NCBI GenBank assembly: GCA_013178275.1
Contig: JABLWZ010000019.1
Location: forward strand, 62,001-126,000
DNA: 64,000 nt
Reading direction: 5' to 3'
From: Bacillota bacterium
Lineage (GTDB): Bacteria; Bacillota; Ch66; Ch109
This document shows, in pieces, positions 28,022 to 36,337 of the stretch. The notes under the pieces are model-generated. The model ran no database searches. It was not told the origin of the DNA and was given only the letters and a program-made list of their open reading frames with translations. Within the stretch, counting starts at the first letter, position 1, and every line of letters begins with the position of its first letter. The position numbers and the translations under genes are program-made.

Positions 28022-29068
28022 ATGGAACGACTTACTGATAGGGAAAAGGAAATACTGGCTCACCTGCAGACCAACCCCATGATCACCCAGGACGAATTGG
28101 CCAGCCGTTTTAACATCTCGCGGTCTTCAGCCGCCGTACACATCTCCAACCTGATGCGTAAAAAGGCCATCCTGGGCCGCGGTTACGTCTTCAACGAGCG
28201 TACCAGCGTGGTGATCCTGGGCGAGATCTACAGCTGGATCGATGGACAGGTCAAGGACGCCATCGAGGTTATCTCCCAGCCCGCGGTGGCCGGGAGCATC
28301 GACCAGGAGTGGGGAGGGAGCGGCCTGCTTATCGCGGAGCGGCTGGCGGCGATGAAGGTCCCGGTGCTGCTGCTGAGTACCCTGGGGCTGGATGAAGAGA
28401 GCGAACAGGTACTGGGACAGCTGCGGAGGGCCGGCATCGATACCCGTTACATTGTCCGCTCCAACAGCTATCGAACTCCTCGCGTGATCAGGGTTGCCCG
28501 GCAGCAGGAAGAAAAGTCGGTCATAGAGATTCACGACCTGGAGGGGCTCAGCCTGGTATCCTCCGAGCTGGTGCAGCAGCGGGAAAACCTTTTCGAAGGC
28601 GCTCAGGCGGCTTTCGTGTCATCCTGCCTTCCAGCCGAAACCATAAACCAGTGCCTGAACATCGCCCGGGGCCGGGAGCTGGCTCTCTTTATAGCTGCCA
28701 CTGTGAATATCCAGCCCTTGAAAGAGGTATCCAGTTTCGATGGTCTGGACTACCTTATCATCGATTCTTTCCGCCTGGCCGAACTTACCCACATGAGGGT
28801 GGCGGGTGAAGACGGCATCCTTCGAGGGGCTGAATTCATGCGCGCGAGAGGGGTGTCTAATATCGTGGTGGTGGATTCCCAGGAGGGGGTCTTTTTGTTT
28901 TTCGCCGATGACTCGATACGGCTGCCGCGGCTTCCCGGCCAGGACCTGCTGTCCCGCGGCTTGATCCACGAACTCACCGCCGGCCTGATCTACGGCGCGA
29001 TCAACGGATACTCGATACGGCAGTCGGCAAGAATAGGTATGCGGGCGATAGCGGGATTAAGAAAGTAA
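28022..29068 (+). CDS. HTH domain fused to a degenerate PfkB/ribokinase-like domain
   Basis: A 348-residue protein. Residues 1-60 are a winged helix-turn-helix (LTDREKEILAHLQTNPMITQDELASRFNISRSSAAVHISNLMRKKAILGRGYVF), the arrangement seen in DeoR/YeiC-type sugar-kinase regulators. The remainder has a PfkB-like fold (GGSGLLIAERLAAMKVPVLLLSTLGLDEESEQVLGQLRRAGIDT). The catalytic anion-hole motif DTTGAGD is replaced by LLSRGLIHE just before LTAGLIYG, so kinase activity is unlikely. It may be a ligand-sensing transcription factor or a moonlighting relic. It lies alone between ftsK and selU with its own SD. Its target and ligand are unknown. Confidence 0.75.
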   Translation: MERLTDREKEILAHLQTNPMITQDELASRFNISRSSAAVHISNLMRKKAILGRGYVFNERTSVVILGEIYSWIDGQVKDAIEVISQPAVAGSIDQEWGGSGLLIAERLAAMKVPVLLLSTLGLDEESEQVLGQLRRAGIDTRYIVRSNSYRTPRVIRVARQQEEKSVIEIHDLEGLSLVSSELVQQRENLFEGAQAAFVSSCLPAETINQCLNIARGRELALFIAATVNIQPLKEVSSFDGLDYLIIDSFRLAELTHMRVAGEDGILRGAEFMRARGVSNIVVVDSQEGVFLFFADDSIRLPRLPGQDLLSRGLIHELTAGLIYGAINGYSIRQSARIGMRAIAGLRK

Positions 29069-29113
29069 AAAAACTGTAAAAACACACTGCTTTATAAAGG
29101 ATTTTATCCGATA

Positions 29114-30154
29114 GTGAAGAAAGACATAAGTACGACAGAGGCATTAAAACTAGGCAACGCTGTTTTTGTCGACCTGCGTTCAGAGGACGAGCACAATGAA
29201 GCTACCATCCCGGGAGCGATAAACCTGCCGCTTTTCAACAACCAGGAAAAAGCGGTCATTGCTGACGTATACAGAAACGTCGGGCCTTCGGCGGCCCGTT
29301 TCCTTGGCCTCGAGATTTCAGCACCCAAACTGCCGTCTATTGTCGGGCAGTTGAGCGAACTGGCCCATAAGCAGCCGGTAGTCATCTTCTGCTGGCGGGG
29401 AGGAATGAGGAGCGAATCCATCGCTACCGTGTGCCAGCTGATGGGGGTCCCGGTTTACCGCCTGGAGGATGGCTACAAGTCTTACCGGAAAGAGGTTTAC
29501 CGGTCGCTCTGGCAGACCCCGCTGCAGCGCGAAGCGGTTGTGCTGCACGGATTGACCGGGGTCGGCAAGACCGAGGTGATAGGAATCCTTAAAGAGAACG
29601 GGGCCGCGGCTGTAGACCTGGAAGGCCTGGCTGGCAACCGCGGTTCGGTTTTTGGCGGGATCGACCTGCCAGCCGCACCCAATCAGAAGCGGTTCGAATC
29701 GGCCCTAGCGTCGGAGGTCTGGGCGACCGAAGGTTTCCCCTATCTGCTGGTGGAGTGCGAAAGCCGGAAGATCGGGCGGGTCAACCTGCCCACCCCCCTT
29801 TTCGATGCGATGTCCCGAGGACGTAAGTTGCTGCTTTATGACACCCTGGAAAACCGTGTAAAAAGGTTGAACAATATCTACGCAAATAATCCGGAAAAGG
29901 TCTATAATGGTGTCATGAGGGCTCTGGACTGTTTGAAGGACCGTTTGGGAAAGTCCATGGTCGAAAAACTCCGCGGCAGATATCAGGCTGGAGATTACGA
30001 GTCCTTTACCAGAGACCTTTTGACATACTACTATGACCCATTATACCGTTACCCCAGCGGGCCAGACGACGCCTTCGAGTTGTGCGTCGACACCGGTGAT
30101 GCCCGGTCGGCGGCCATGCTGATTTTGGAGTACCTTAAGAGGGTTTACGGTTAA
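29114..30154 (+). CDS. selU: tRNA 2-selenouridine synthase
   Basis: A 346-residue SelU/MnmH/YbbB enzyme. The rhodanese domain has its active Cys in VIFCWRGGMRSES (near residue 96). The C-terminal P-loop domain has VVLHGLTGVGKTEVI. The enzyme exchanges sulfur for selenium at the wobble uridine of certain tRNAs, by way of a geranylated intermediate and selenophosphate. It therefore implies that selenophosphate synthetase (SelD) is encoded elsewhere. The start is GTG 29114; no strong SD is visible. This links to the probable selenoprotein at 48351-48554. Confidence 0.92.
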   Translation: MKKDISTTEALKLGNAVFVDLRSEDEHNEATIPGAINLPLFNNQEKAVIADVYRNVGPSAARFLGLEISAPKLPSIVGQLSELAHKQPVVIFCWRGGMRSESIATVCQLMGVPVYRLEDGYKSYRKEVYRSLWQTPLQREAVVLHGLTGVGKTEVIGILKENGAAAVDLEGLAGNRGSVFGGIDLPAAPNQKRFESALASEVWATEGFPYLLVECESRKIGRVNLPTPLFDAMSRGRKLLLYDTLENRVKRLNNIYANNPEKVYNGVMRALDCLKDRLGKSMVEKLRGRYQAGDYESFTRDLLTYYYDPLYRYPSGPDDAFELCVDTGDARSAAMLILEYLKRVYG

Positions 30155-30183
30155 TCCTAAACCATCCAGAAGGGGGAACAGTA

Positions 30184-30951
30184 TTGGAAATTGGAAGAAT
30201 ACTCCGAGAAACCCGCGAATATAAAAACCTGTCCCTGGCTGAGGTGGAGGAGGCTACCAAGATCAGGAAGTTTTACCTCTCCGCGCTGGAGAACGAGGAC
30301 TATCAGTCGCTCCCGGGACAGGTCTACACGATAGGCTTCATCAAGGCCTATGCCCGATACCTGGGGTTGGACCATACACCGATGGTGGAGCAGTTCAAGT
30401 CCCGCGGCGAGTCCCCGGTGCCGGTGGTGAACAAAACCCCGCGGAAAAAAAGGAAGCCGAATAAAAAGGAGGAGAACAAGGGATTCATCGAAAAACACGG
30501 CTGGAAGGTCCTTCTGCTTATAATCGCGGCCTTGATGGTCGTGTTCGTGATGTACCAGAACGGGGCCCTGACTTTGAGCCGCCAGTCCATAAACCCCGCT
30601 CCCGAGGCGGGGAATCCGACCGCGCCGAACGTTCCCTCGCCCACGCCCGGAGAACCGGCGGCCGAACCGAATACCCCGCCGCCCAATACAGAGGCAGCGG
30701 AAAAAGAGCTGCGCATAGAGATGGTAGCGCATGGCGACTGCTGGACAGTGGTGAGCGCCGACGGCAAGAACGTGTTCAACGGGACCCTCAAGAACGGGGA
30801 CAAGAAAACGATAACCGCCAAAAACAAGGTGGTTTTGACCCTGGGCAGCGCCGGAGCCGTCGAGGTTTTCAGGGACGGCAAGAGCCTTGGCTACCTCGGG
30901 GCTATAGGTGAAGTAGTAAGGAATAAGGAGTTTGTACTGGGTAGTGGATAA
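30184..30951 (+). CDS. RodZ/YmfM-like cytoskeletal HTH membrane protein
   Basis: A 255-residue protein with a cytoplasmic HTH_25 domain (residues 1-75: EIGRILRETREYKNLSLAEVEEATKIRKFYLSALE, QVYTIGFIKAYARYLGL), a basic linker, one membrane helix (VLLLIIAALMVVFVMYQ), a Pro/Ala-rich spacer, and a C-terminal DUF4115 domain. This is the RodZ/YmfM layout, a partner of MreB in cell shape. The neighbours rimO and pgsA match the Bacillus ymfM-pgsA region. The start is TTG 30184 after AAGGGGGAA. Confidence 0.85.
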   Translation: MEIGRILRETREYKNLSLAEVEEATKIRKFYLSALENEDYQSLPGQVYTIGFIKAYARYLGLDHTPMVEQFKSRGESPVPVVNKTPRKKRKPNKKEENKGFIEKHGWKVLLLIIAALMVVFVMYQNGALTLSRQSINPAPEAGNPTAPNVPSPTPGEPAAEPNTPPPNTEAAEKELRIEMVAHGDCWTVVSADGKNVFNGTLKNGDKKTITAKNKVVLTLGSAGAVEVFRDGKSLGYLGAIGEVVRNKEFVLGSG

Positions 30952-32287
30952 CCTTGAAGGAATAACGGTTTATTTGGAGAGCCTGGGGTGTTCTAAAAAC
31001 CTGGTCGATTCTGAGGTTATGCTGGGGTTGCTGGTCGGTTCCGGCTGCCGGATAACCTTTGACCCCGGTGAAGCTGACGCGATAGTTGTGAATACCTGTG
31101 GTTTCGTATCTGACGCCCAGCGGGAATCGATAAACACCATCCTGGAACTGGGGCTCCAGAAAAAGACCGGAAGGGCCCGCGCCCTGGTAGTGGCCGGGTG
31201 TCTAGCACAGCGTTTTGAAGACGAGTTAAGGCGTGAAATACCTGAAATAGACGTACTGGTGGGAACCGGTGAGTTTTATCGGATAGCGGAGGTTTTATCC
31301 AACACCCTAAGCGGCACAAATCAACGCTATGTCGCCGAGCCCGCTTTTATTTATGACCACCGGTCTCCCCGGATCATCTCCACCCCCGGCCATTACGCCT
31401 ATCTAAAGGTGGCTGATGGTTGTGACAATCGATGCAGCTTCTGCGCCATACCCTCTATTCGCGGCGCCTACCGCAGCCGGGATATGGACTCGGTGGTCCT
31501 GGAGGCTCAAAGACTCGCCGGGCAGGGGGCGAAGGAGTTGATCCTGATCGCCCAGGATACCAGCCGCTACGGCGAAGACCGTTATGGCCGCTACATGCTG
31601 CCCGAGCTGCTGAGGCGTATATGTGAAGTTCCCGAGGTATCCTGGGTGAGGTGGCTGTATGGCTACCCCGGCCGGATAAGCGACGAACTTATCCGGGCCA
31701 TGAGTGAAGAGGCGAAGGTCTGCCCCTATGTCGACCTTCCGCTGCAGCACGCTGCGCCTCAAGTTCTCAGGCGGATGAATCGACCTTCGGACCAGGGGAA
31801 GATGCTCAGGCTGATAGAGAAGCTGCGGAGGGAGATACCTGATCTGGCCCTGCGCACCACCTTTATGGTGGGGTTCCCGGGAGAGACCGATTCGGACTTT
31901 TCCCTGCTGCAGGACTTCGTCGCCGAGGTAGGGTTCGATCGGATGGGGGTTTTTAAGTACTCTCCAGAAGTTGGAACCCCGGCCTATATAATAGAAGGTG
32001 AGGTACCCGAAGAAATCAAGGAAATACGTTATGACGCACTGATGCGCCAGCAGCAGGAAATCTCAATGCGGCTGAACCAGAGGCTGATCGGGCGAGAGTT
32101 CGATGTTCTGGTCGAGGGTTCTGAGGACGGGCGTTTATACGGCCGCAGTGCAAGGGAGGCCCCGGAGATCGACGGGCTTATCTATTTCGATGACCGTCCA
32201 GAATGCGGCTGGCGGATTGGCGATATGATTAAAGTAAGGATAACCGCAGCGGACTTTTACGACCTGTCAGGGGAGGGTAAACCATGA
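30944..32287 (+). CDS. rimO: ribosomal protein uS12 methylthiotransferase
   Basis: A radical SAM methylthiotransferase of about 447 residues acting on Asp88 of ribosomal protein S12. The N-terminal UPF0004 domain has its three cluster cysteines in LGCSKN, NTCGF and AGCLAQ. The radical SAM motif is CDNRCSFCAIP, and a C-terminal TRAM domain follows. FCAIPSIRGAYRSR fits RimO rather than MiaB. The start is unclear: GTG 30944 overlaps the preceding stop by eight bases and lies 13 bases after AGGAG, whereas TTG 30932 is directly against that SD. The end overlaps pgsA by four bases (ATGA). Confidence 0.93.
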   Translation: MDNLEGITVYLESLGCSKNLVDSEVMLGLLVGSGCRITFDPGEADAIVVNTCGFVSDAQRESINTILELGLQKKTGRARALVVAGCLAQRFEDELRREIPEIDVLVGTGEFYRIAEVLSNTLSGTNQRYVAEPAFIYDHRSPRIISTPGHYAYLKVADGCDNRCSFCAIPSIRGAYRSRDMDSVVLEAQRLAGQGAKELILIAQDTSRYGEDRYGRYMLPELLRRICEVPEVSWVRWLYGYPGRISDELIRAMSEEAKVCPYVDLPLQHAAPQVLRRMNRPSDQGKMLRLIEKLRREIPDLALRTTFMVGFPGETDSDFSLLQDFVAEVGFDRMGVFKYSPEVGTPAYIIEGEVPEEIKEIRYDALMRQQQEISMRLNQRLIGREFDVLVEGSEDGRLYGRSAREAPEIDGLIYFDDRPECGWRIGDMIKVRITAADFYDLSGEGKP

Positions 32288-32844
32288 ACTTGCCTAATAT
32301 TCTAACCATAACCAGGGTTTTCCTGATTCCCATATTCCTCTTCGTGCTGTTTGTGAGGGTATTTCCACACCCGTACGGGCAGTACCTGGCCGCCCTGATC
32401 TTTATCGTCGCCGCGATCACGGATGGGCTCGACGGGTATCTGGCCCGTAGCCGCCGACAGATCTCACGCTTCGGTAAGTTCATGGACCCGGTCGCGGACA
32501 AACTGCTGATCTCCTCGGCCCTCATCTCCCTGCTGGCGCTGGGCAAGATCCAGTTTCTGCCGGTGATCATCATAATCAGCCGGGAGATAGCCGTGAGCGG
32601 TCTGAGGTCGATGGCGGCTTCCGACGGAAACATCATCGTCGCCAGCCGCTGGGGGAAGTACAAGACCATCTCCCAGGTGATTGCCATCACCGCGCTACTG
32701 GTGAACGATCTCTACCCGTTCGACCTGATAAGCCCCGTCGACCAGGTAGCCCTCTGGATAGCGGTTGTCCTTACCATCTTTTCGGGACTGGAGTACTTTT
32801 ACCGCTACAAGAGCACCATCATCCGCGACGGCGAAGTCCTCTAA
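32284..32844 (+). CDS. pgsA: CDP-diacylglycerol--glycerol-3-phosphate 3-phosphatidyltransferase
   Basis: A 186-residue CDP-alcohol phosphatidyltransferase with the signature DGLDGYLARSRRQISRFGKFMDPVADK (DGX2AR..GX3DX3D) and several membrane helices. It makes phosphatidylglycerol phosphate, the first step of anionic phospholipid synthesis. It is coupled to rimO by an ATGA overlap. The order rodZ-like, rimO, pgsA, then pncC and recA further down is a common Bacillota arrangement. Confidence 0.95.
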   Translation: MNLPNILTITRVFLIPIFLFVLFVRVFPHPYGQYLAALIFIVAAITDGLDGYLARSRRQISRFGKFMDPVADKLLISSALISLLALGKIQFLPVIIIISREIAVSGLRSMAASDGNIIVASRWGKYKTISQVIAITALLVNDLYPFDLISPVDQVALWIAVVLTIFSGLEYFYRYKSTIIRDGEVL

Positions 32845-32952
32845 CCCCTTCCGACCGCCGTTCGGCCGCGTATTCCCAGATGAATCCTAAGGTCCCATAA
32901 ACGCCTTTGTTGTATAATAATCGTGTTCTAAACGACACGGAGGTGGATCGGT

Positions 32953-33507
32953 TTGTCTTTCCGGGAACTGCGTTGGGCCCCGGTCCTGGTAATCCTTACG
33001 CTCACCGTCGGTCTGTTGATGGGGGCCAACAGTTTTTACCACCGGGCCTATATCGATACCCCAATGAAGCGCATAATGGATGCCCACCCCGAGGTAAAGT
33101 CGTGGTCGCTCGATAAAGAGGGAAAGCAGAACACCCTCACTGTGAAACTCGGGACCGTCGACAACCTTCTGGAGACCTGCACTATCATCCAGAAGGAGGT
33201 CGAGCCATACCTGGGCAAAGACGGATGGCAGATGCGGGTCACCGATGAGAGGTCCGACGATCTCGAACAGGTTTTCTACTCCATGCAGTACGTGGTTTAC
33301 GAAGCCCTGACCCAGGGCAACTTTACATTTTTGGCCGACACCTTAAAGCGGGAAGCGGCCAGGGCCGGATTGGACAGCAGCGCGATCTACGTCAACAGCT
33401 ACAACCTTTACATCCAGATGAAAAAGGACGGAGTCAGCCTGTACGAGGTACTCCCCCGCAAGGTGGATGATAAACCGCCGGTACTGATTATAGGCGGCAG
33501 CGAATAA
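32953..33507 (+). CDS. hypothetical membrane-anchored protein
   Basis: A 184-residue protein that I do not recognise. It has one N-terminal membrane helix (WAPVLVILTLTVGLLMGANSFYH) that may act as an anchor or signal, followed by a soluble alpha/beta region (TLTVKLGTVDNLLETCTIIQKEVEPYLG...). The start is TTG 32953, nine bases after GGAGG. It precedes the FtsH-like gene by only 18 bases, so the two are probably cotranscribed. A role as adaptor, inhibitor or substrate receptor for that protease is inferred from position only. Confidence 0.65.
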   Translation: MSFRELRWAPVLVILTLTVGLLMGANSFYHRAYIDTPMKRIMDAHPEVKSWSLDKEGKQNTLTVKLGTVDNLLETCTIIQKEVEPYLGKDGWQMRVTDERSDDLEQVFYSMQYVVYEALTQGNFTFLADTLKREAARAGLDSSAIYVNSYNLYIQMKKDGVSLYEVLPRKVDDKPPVLIIGGSE

Positions 33508-33525
33508 TAGGAGGATGGAAAGCCG

Positions 33526-35022
33526 ATGCAAAACCGGAGGGTGGGCGAGGTGCTCGTCGGTGCTGGTCTGGGAGTGCTTCTTTACCTGTTGGTAACTGGA
33601 TATAACATCATTCCGCTGCTGGCCGTAATCGGGCTCGGCGGGCTGCTGTACTTTTTCCTGGAACAGAAGGGAGTACTGCACAACTCCAGCATGGTCAACA
33701 GCGCCCCCCGGGTGGAACTCCCCTTCGAGGACATCGGCGGGCAGGAAACTGCCAAGCAGGAGATCAAGGAGGCCCTGGAGTTCATCCTGCACATGGACCA
33801 GGTACAGAAGATGGGTATCCGGCCGCTGCGGGGGATACTCCTGACCGGTCCGCCAGGGACCGGCAAGACCCTCCTGGCCAAGGCCGCGGCTTCCTATACC
33901 AACTCGGCCTACGTCGCCGTCAGCGGTAGTGAGTTCATAGAAATCTACGCGGGCGTTGGCGCGCAGCGGGTTCGCAACCTTTTTAAGTCTGCGCGTGAAA
34001 TGGCCAAGAAAATGGGGAAATCGAGTTCCATCATCTTTATCGACGAGATAGAGGTGCTCGGCGGCAAGCGTGGATCGCACGCCAGCCACCTGGAGTACGA
34101 CCAGACCCTGAATCAGCTGCTGGTAGAGATGGACGGCATCGCCACCGAGGACAAGACCCGCATCCTTTTGATAGGAGCAACCAACCGTATGGACCTGCTG
34201 GACCCGGCACTGCTCAGACCAGGCCGGTTTGACCGTCAGGTGAGGGTGGAACTCCCTGACCGGCACGGACGGCTGGAGATACTTAAGCTTCACTGCCGCA
34301 ACAAACCGCTGGCGGATGATGTGAACCTGGAACAGATAGCCAAGGAGGCTTTCGGGTTTTCCGGCGCGCACCTGGAGAGCGTGGCGAACGAGGCGGCGGT
34401 CCTGGCGCTCAGGGAGAACTCGCCCCAGATACACCAGGAACACCTGCGGGAGGCCATCGAAAAGGTTATCATGGGAGAGAAAATGGACCGCACCCCCTCG
34501 GACGAGGAGCTTCAGCGGGTGGCGGTTCACGAGGCGGGACACGCTATTATCAGCGAGCTGGTACGTCCGAACTCGGTGGCGAGGGTGACCATCACACCTC
34601 GGGGTTCGGCGCTCGGATACGTAAGGAGGACCCCGGAACAGGATCAGTACCTGTACACCCGCTCCTTCCTGGAGAAGCAGATCATGATCTGCCTGGGCGG
34701 GGCGATAGCAGAAGAGATAATCATGGGCGAGAGGAGCACCGGGGCGACCGGTGACTTCGAGGAGGCTGTACGAATGGCCCGGAGGATCATCACCTCCGGC
34801 ATCTCCCACCTGGGGATAATCTGTCAGGAGTCTATCTCGCAGGAGGTGCTGAGCCAGGCCATCCGATCCATCATCACCGCTCAGGAACAGGTGGTGCGGC
34901 AGCTGCTCTACAACTGCCGCAGCTGCAACGCCGCCATAGCCCGCCTGCTGGTCGAGAACGAGACCGTGGCCGGGGAACAGCTGCGCCAGTACCTGAGTCC
35001 CGGCCTGCAGATAGGCGCCTAA
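33526..35022 (+). CDS. compact FtsH-like membrane AAA+ zinc protease
   Basis: A 498-residue FtsH relative. Two closely spaced N-terminal helices (VGEVLVGAGLGVLLYLLV and IIPLLAVIGLGGLLYFFL) leave no room for the extracytoplasmic domain of standard FtsH (about 600-650 residues). The AAA+ domain has Walker A GPPGTGKT, Walker B IIFIDEIE and the second region of homology ATNRMDLLDPALLRPGRFDR. The M41 protease domain has HEAGH and the distal TGATGDFEEA with the third zinc ligand. All catalytic residues appear intact. It is probably a specialised membrane protease, working with the hypothetical protein upstream. A duplicated terminator element follows. Confidence 0.85.
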   Translation: MQNRRVGEVLVGAGLGVLLYLLVTGYNIIPLLAVIGLGGLLYFFLEQKGVLHNSSMVNSAPRVELPFEDIGGQETAKQEIKEALEFILHMDQVQKMGIRPLRGILLTGPPGTGKTLLAKAAASYTNSAYVAVSGSEFIEIYAGVGAQRVRNLFKSAREMAKKMGKSSSIIFIDEIEVLGGKRGSHASHLEYDQTLNQLLVEMDGIATEDKTRILLIGATNRMDLLDPALLRPGRFDRQVRVELPDRHGRLEILKLHCRNKPLADDVNLEQIAKEAFGFSGAHLESVANEAAVLALRENSPQIHQEHLREAIEKVIMGEKMDRTPSDEELQRVAVHEAGHAIISELVRPNSVARVTITPRGSALGYVRRTPEQDQYLYTRSFLEKQIMICLGGAIAEEIIMGERSTGATGDFEEAVRMARRIITSGISHLGIICQESISQEVLSQAIRSIITAQEQVVRQLLYNCRSCNAAIARLLVENETVAGEQLRQYLSPGLQIGA

Positions 35023-35040
35023 AATATTAGACCCGGCAGC

Positions 35041-35134
35041 AGATGATCCCGTATGCGGGATCATTTGTATTTTATGGAAGTTTTTCTATAGATGATCCCG
35101 TACGGATTATTTGTATTTTATGGAGTCTTTCTAT
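35041..35134 (+). repeat. tandem duplication of a terminator element (two 45-49 base copies)
   Basis: Copy 1 (35041-35089) and copy 2 (35090-35134) share AGATGATCCCGTA, TTTGTATTTTATGGA and TTTCTAT. Copy 1 keeps the full hairpin; in copy 2 the right arm has decayed to CGGATTAT. Confidence 0.85.
35043..35075 (+). terminator. intrinsic terminator after the FtsH-like gene
   Basis: ATGATCCCG and CGGGATCAT form a 9-bp stem with a TATG loop, followed by TTGTATTTTAT. Confidence 0.8.
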
Positions 35135-35175
35135 AAAATTAGGATAAAGTTGTTATTTCATTTCGAGGTGAATCG

Positions 35176-35673
35176 ATGCCGTTCTATGATGACCCTATAG
35201 ATGAACTAGCCTTGAGGCTGGGGGAGAAGCTGCGCTCCAGGGGGCTCACCATCTCCCTGGCCGAGTCCTGCACGGGCGGTTGGCTGTCGGCCGCTGTCAC
35301 CTCCGCTGCCGGCAGTTCGGACTACTTTTTCGGCTCCCTGGTCACTTACAGCAACCAGGCCAAAATCGGACTGCTGGGGGTTGACCCTCTCACCCTGGAA
35401 AGGCAGGGAGCGGTGAGCCCGGACACTGCGAGGGAGATGGCGGACAATGTGCGGGCGCGCTGCGGCACCGATATCGGCCTTTCCATCACTGGGATAGCCG
35501 GCCCCAGCGGAGGCAGCCCCGAAAAACCGGTCGGACTGGTCTACCTGGGTATCTCAGCCAAGGACTCCATCCTGGTGCGCCGGGAGCTGTTTCAGGGGTC
35601 GCGGCGGGAAATCCGCCGCTCCTCGGTAAAAACGGCCCTGTGCTGGCTTATAGAACTTGTAGACGGGTGGTGA
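35176..35673 (+). CDS. pncC: CinA C-terminal-type nicotinamide-nucleotide amidohydrolase
   Basis: A 165-residue protein that is only the CinA C-terminal domain, with SLAESCTGGWLSAAVTSAAGSSDYFFGSLVTYSNQAK and SITGIAGPSGGSPEKPVGLVYLGI. Such stand-alone proteins deamidate NMN to nicotinate mononucleotide and recycle NAD. The N-terminal COG1058 domain of full CinA is absent. It is the first gene of a run leading to recA, the same order as cinA-recA in Bacillus. It overlaps thpR by four bases (GTGA). Confidence 0.88.
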   Translation: MPFYDDPIDELALRLGEKLRSRGLTISLAESCTGGWLSAAVTSAAGSSDYFFGSLVTYSNQAKIGLLGVDPLTLERQGAVSPDTAREMADNVRARCGTDIGLSITGIAGPSGGSPEKPVGLVYLGISAKDSILVRRELFQGSRREIRRSSVKTALCWLIELVDGW

Positions 35674-36257
35674 AAGCTATTTCGAATCCACGTTTGTTTA
35701 TCGCCATCAACCCACCTTTAGCGGTCCGTGAGCTGCTTTTCAAATGGCAGTCGCGCCTACACGTATCCGGCCTCCTCGTCAAGTGGGTGGAGAAGCAGAA
35801 CCTTCACCTCACCCTGGAATTCCTCGGGGATACCGAGTGGGAGAAGGTCGAAGGGCTCAAGGAGGTATTATCGAAAGCGGCCGGTCAGTCCTCGGCTTTC
35901 TCGCTCGCTGTAAAGGGTATGGGCACCTTCCCCAACCTGAAACAGCCCAGGGTCATCTGGATGGGCCTGACCGGCCAGCTGGAAGAACTCACCCACCTGC
36001 AGCGGAATGTCCGCCAGGGGCTTACCGAGCAGGGATACTATTTCGATAAAAAACCTTTTCGGCCCCACCTTACCCTGGGCCGGGTCCGGGACGCGGCTCC
36101 CGCTTTCGACCGCCAACTGCTGCAGGAGGTATTCACCTCCGCTGGAGCCATCGATTCCCCGGAGTGGAGGGTCGAACGGATAGACCTGATGCAGAGCGAG
36201 CTGGGGAGGCCAGGCCCCAGGTACACCGTCCTGGAAAGTTTTCCGCTTCGGACTTGA
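35670..36257 (+). CDS. thpR: RNA 2',3'-cyclic phosphodiesterase (2H family)
   Basis: A 195-residue 2H phosphoesterase. The two catalytic HxTx motifs are in NLHLTLEFLG and RPHLTLGRVR. The family opens 2',3'-cyclic phosphate ends or ligates tRNA halves in vitro; the physiological target in bacteria is not established. The start GTG 35670 overlaps the pncC stop. The ORF-track start at 35640 lies inside pncC and is less likely. The recA promoter begins within its last codons. Confidence 0.88.
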   Translation: MKAISNPRLFIAINPPLAVRELLFKWQSRLHVSGLLVKWVEKQNLHLTLEFLGDTEWEKVEGLKEVLSKAAGQSSAFSLAVKGMGTFPNLKQPRVIWMGLTGQLEELTHLQRNVRQGLTEQGYYFDKKPFRPHLTLGRVRDAAPAFDRQLLQEVFTSAGAIDSPEWRVERIDLMQSELGRPGPRYTVLESFPLRT

Positions 36258-36283
36258 CAATACTATCCAGGGCTGTCTATAAT
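36254..36283 (+). promoter_or_regulatory. sigma-A promoter of recA
   Basis: TTGACA (36254-36259) and TATAAT (36278-36283) with an 18-base spacer. Confidence 0.88.
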
Positions 36284-36289
36284 ATACTA

Positions 36290-36304
36290 CGAACACATGT
36301 TTTG
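36290..36304 (+). promoter_or_regulatory. LexA (SOS) operator upstream of recA
   Basis: CGAACACATGTTTTG fits the Gram-positive LexA box CGAAC-N4-GTTCG in 8 of 10 defined positions (left half perfect). It lies just downstream of the -10 element, where bound LexA would block transcription. Confidence 0.75.
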
Positions 36305-36337
36305 TTTTAAGGTATAAATATTTGAGGAGATGAGGGC

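Noticed and set aside
33343-35064. 573-codon minus-strand ORF opposite the FtsH-like gene
   Set aside because: It is a GC-rich shadow; the plus strand encodes complete AAA+ and M41 motifs.
35041-35134. CRISPR-like repeats
   Set aside because: Only two adjacent copies with no spacer; they are duplicated terminators.
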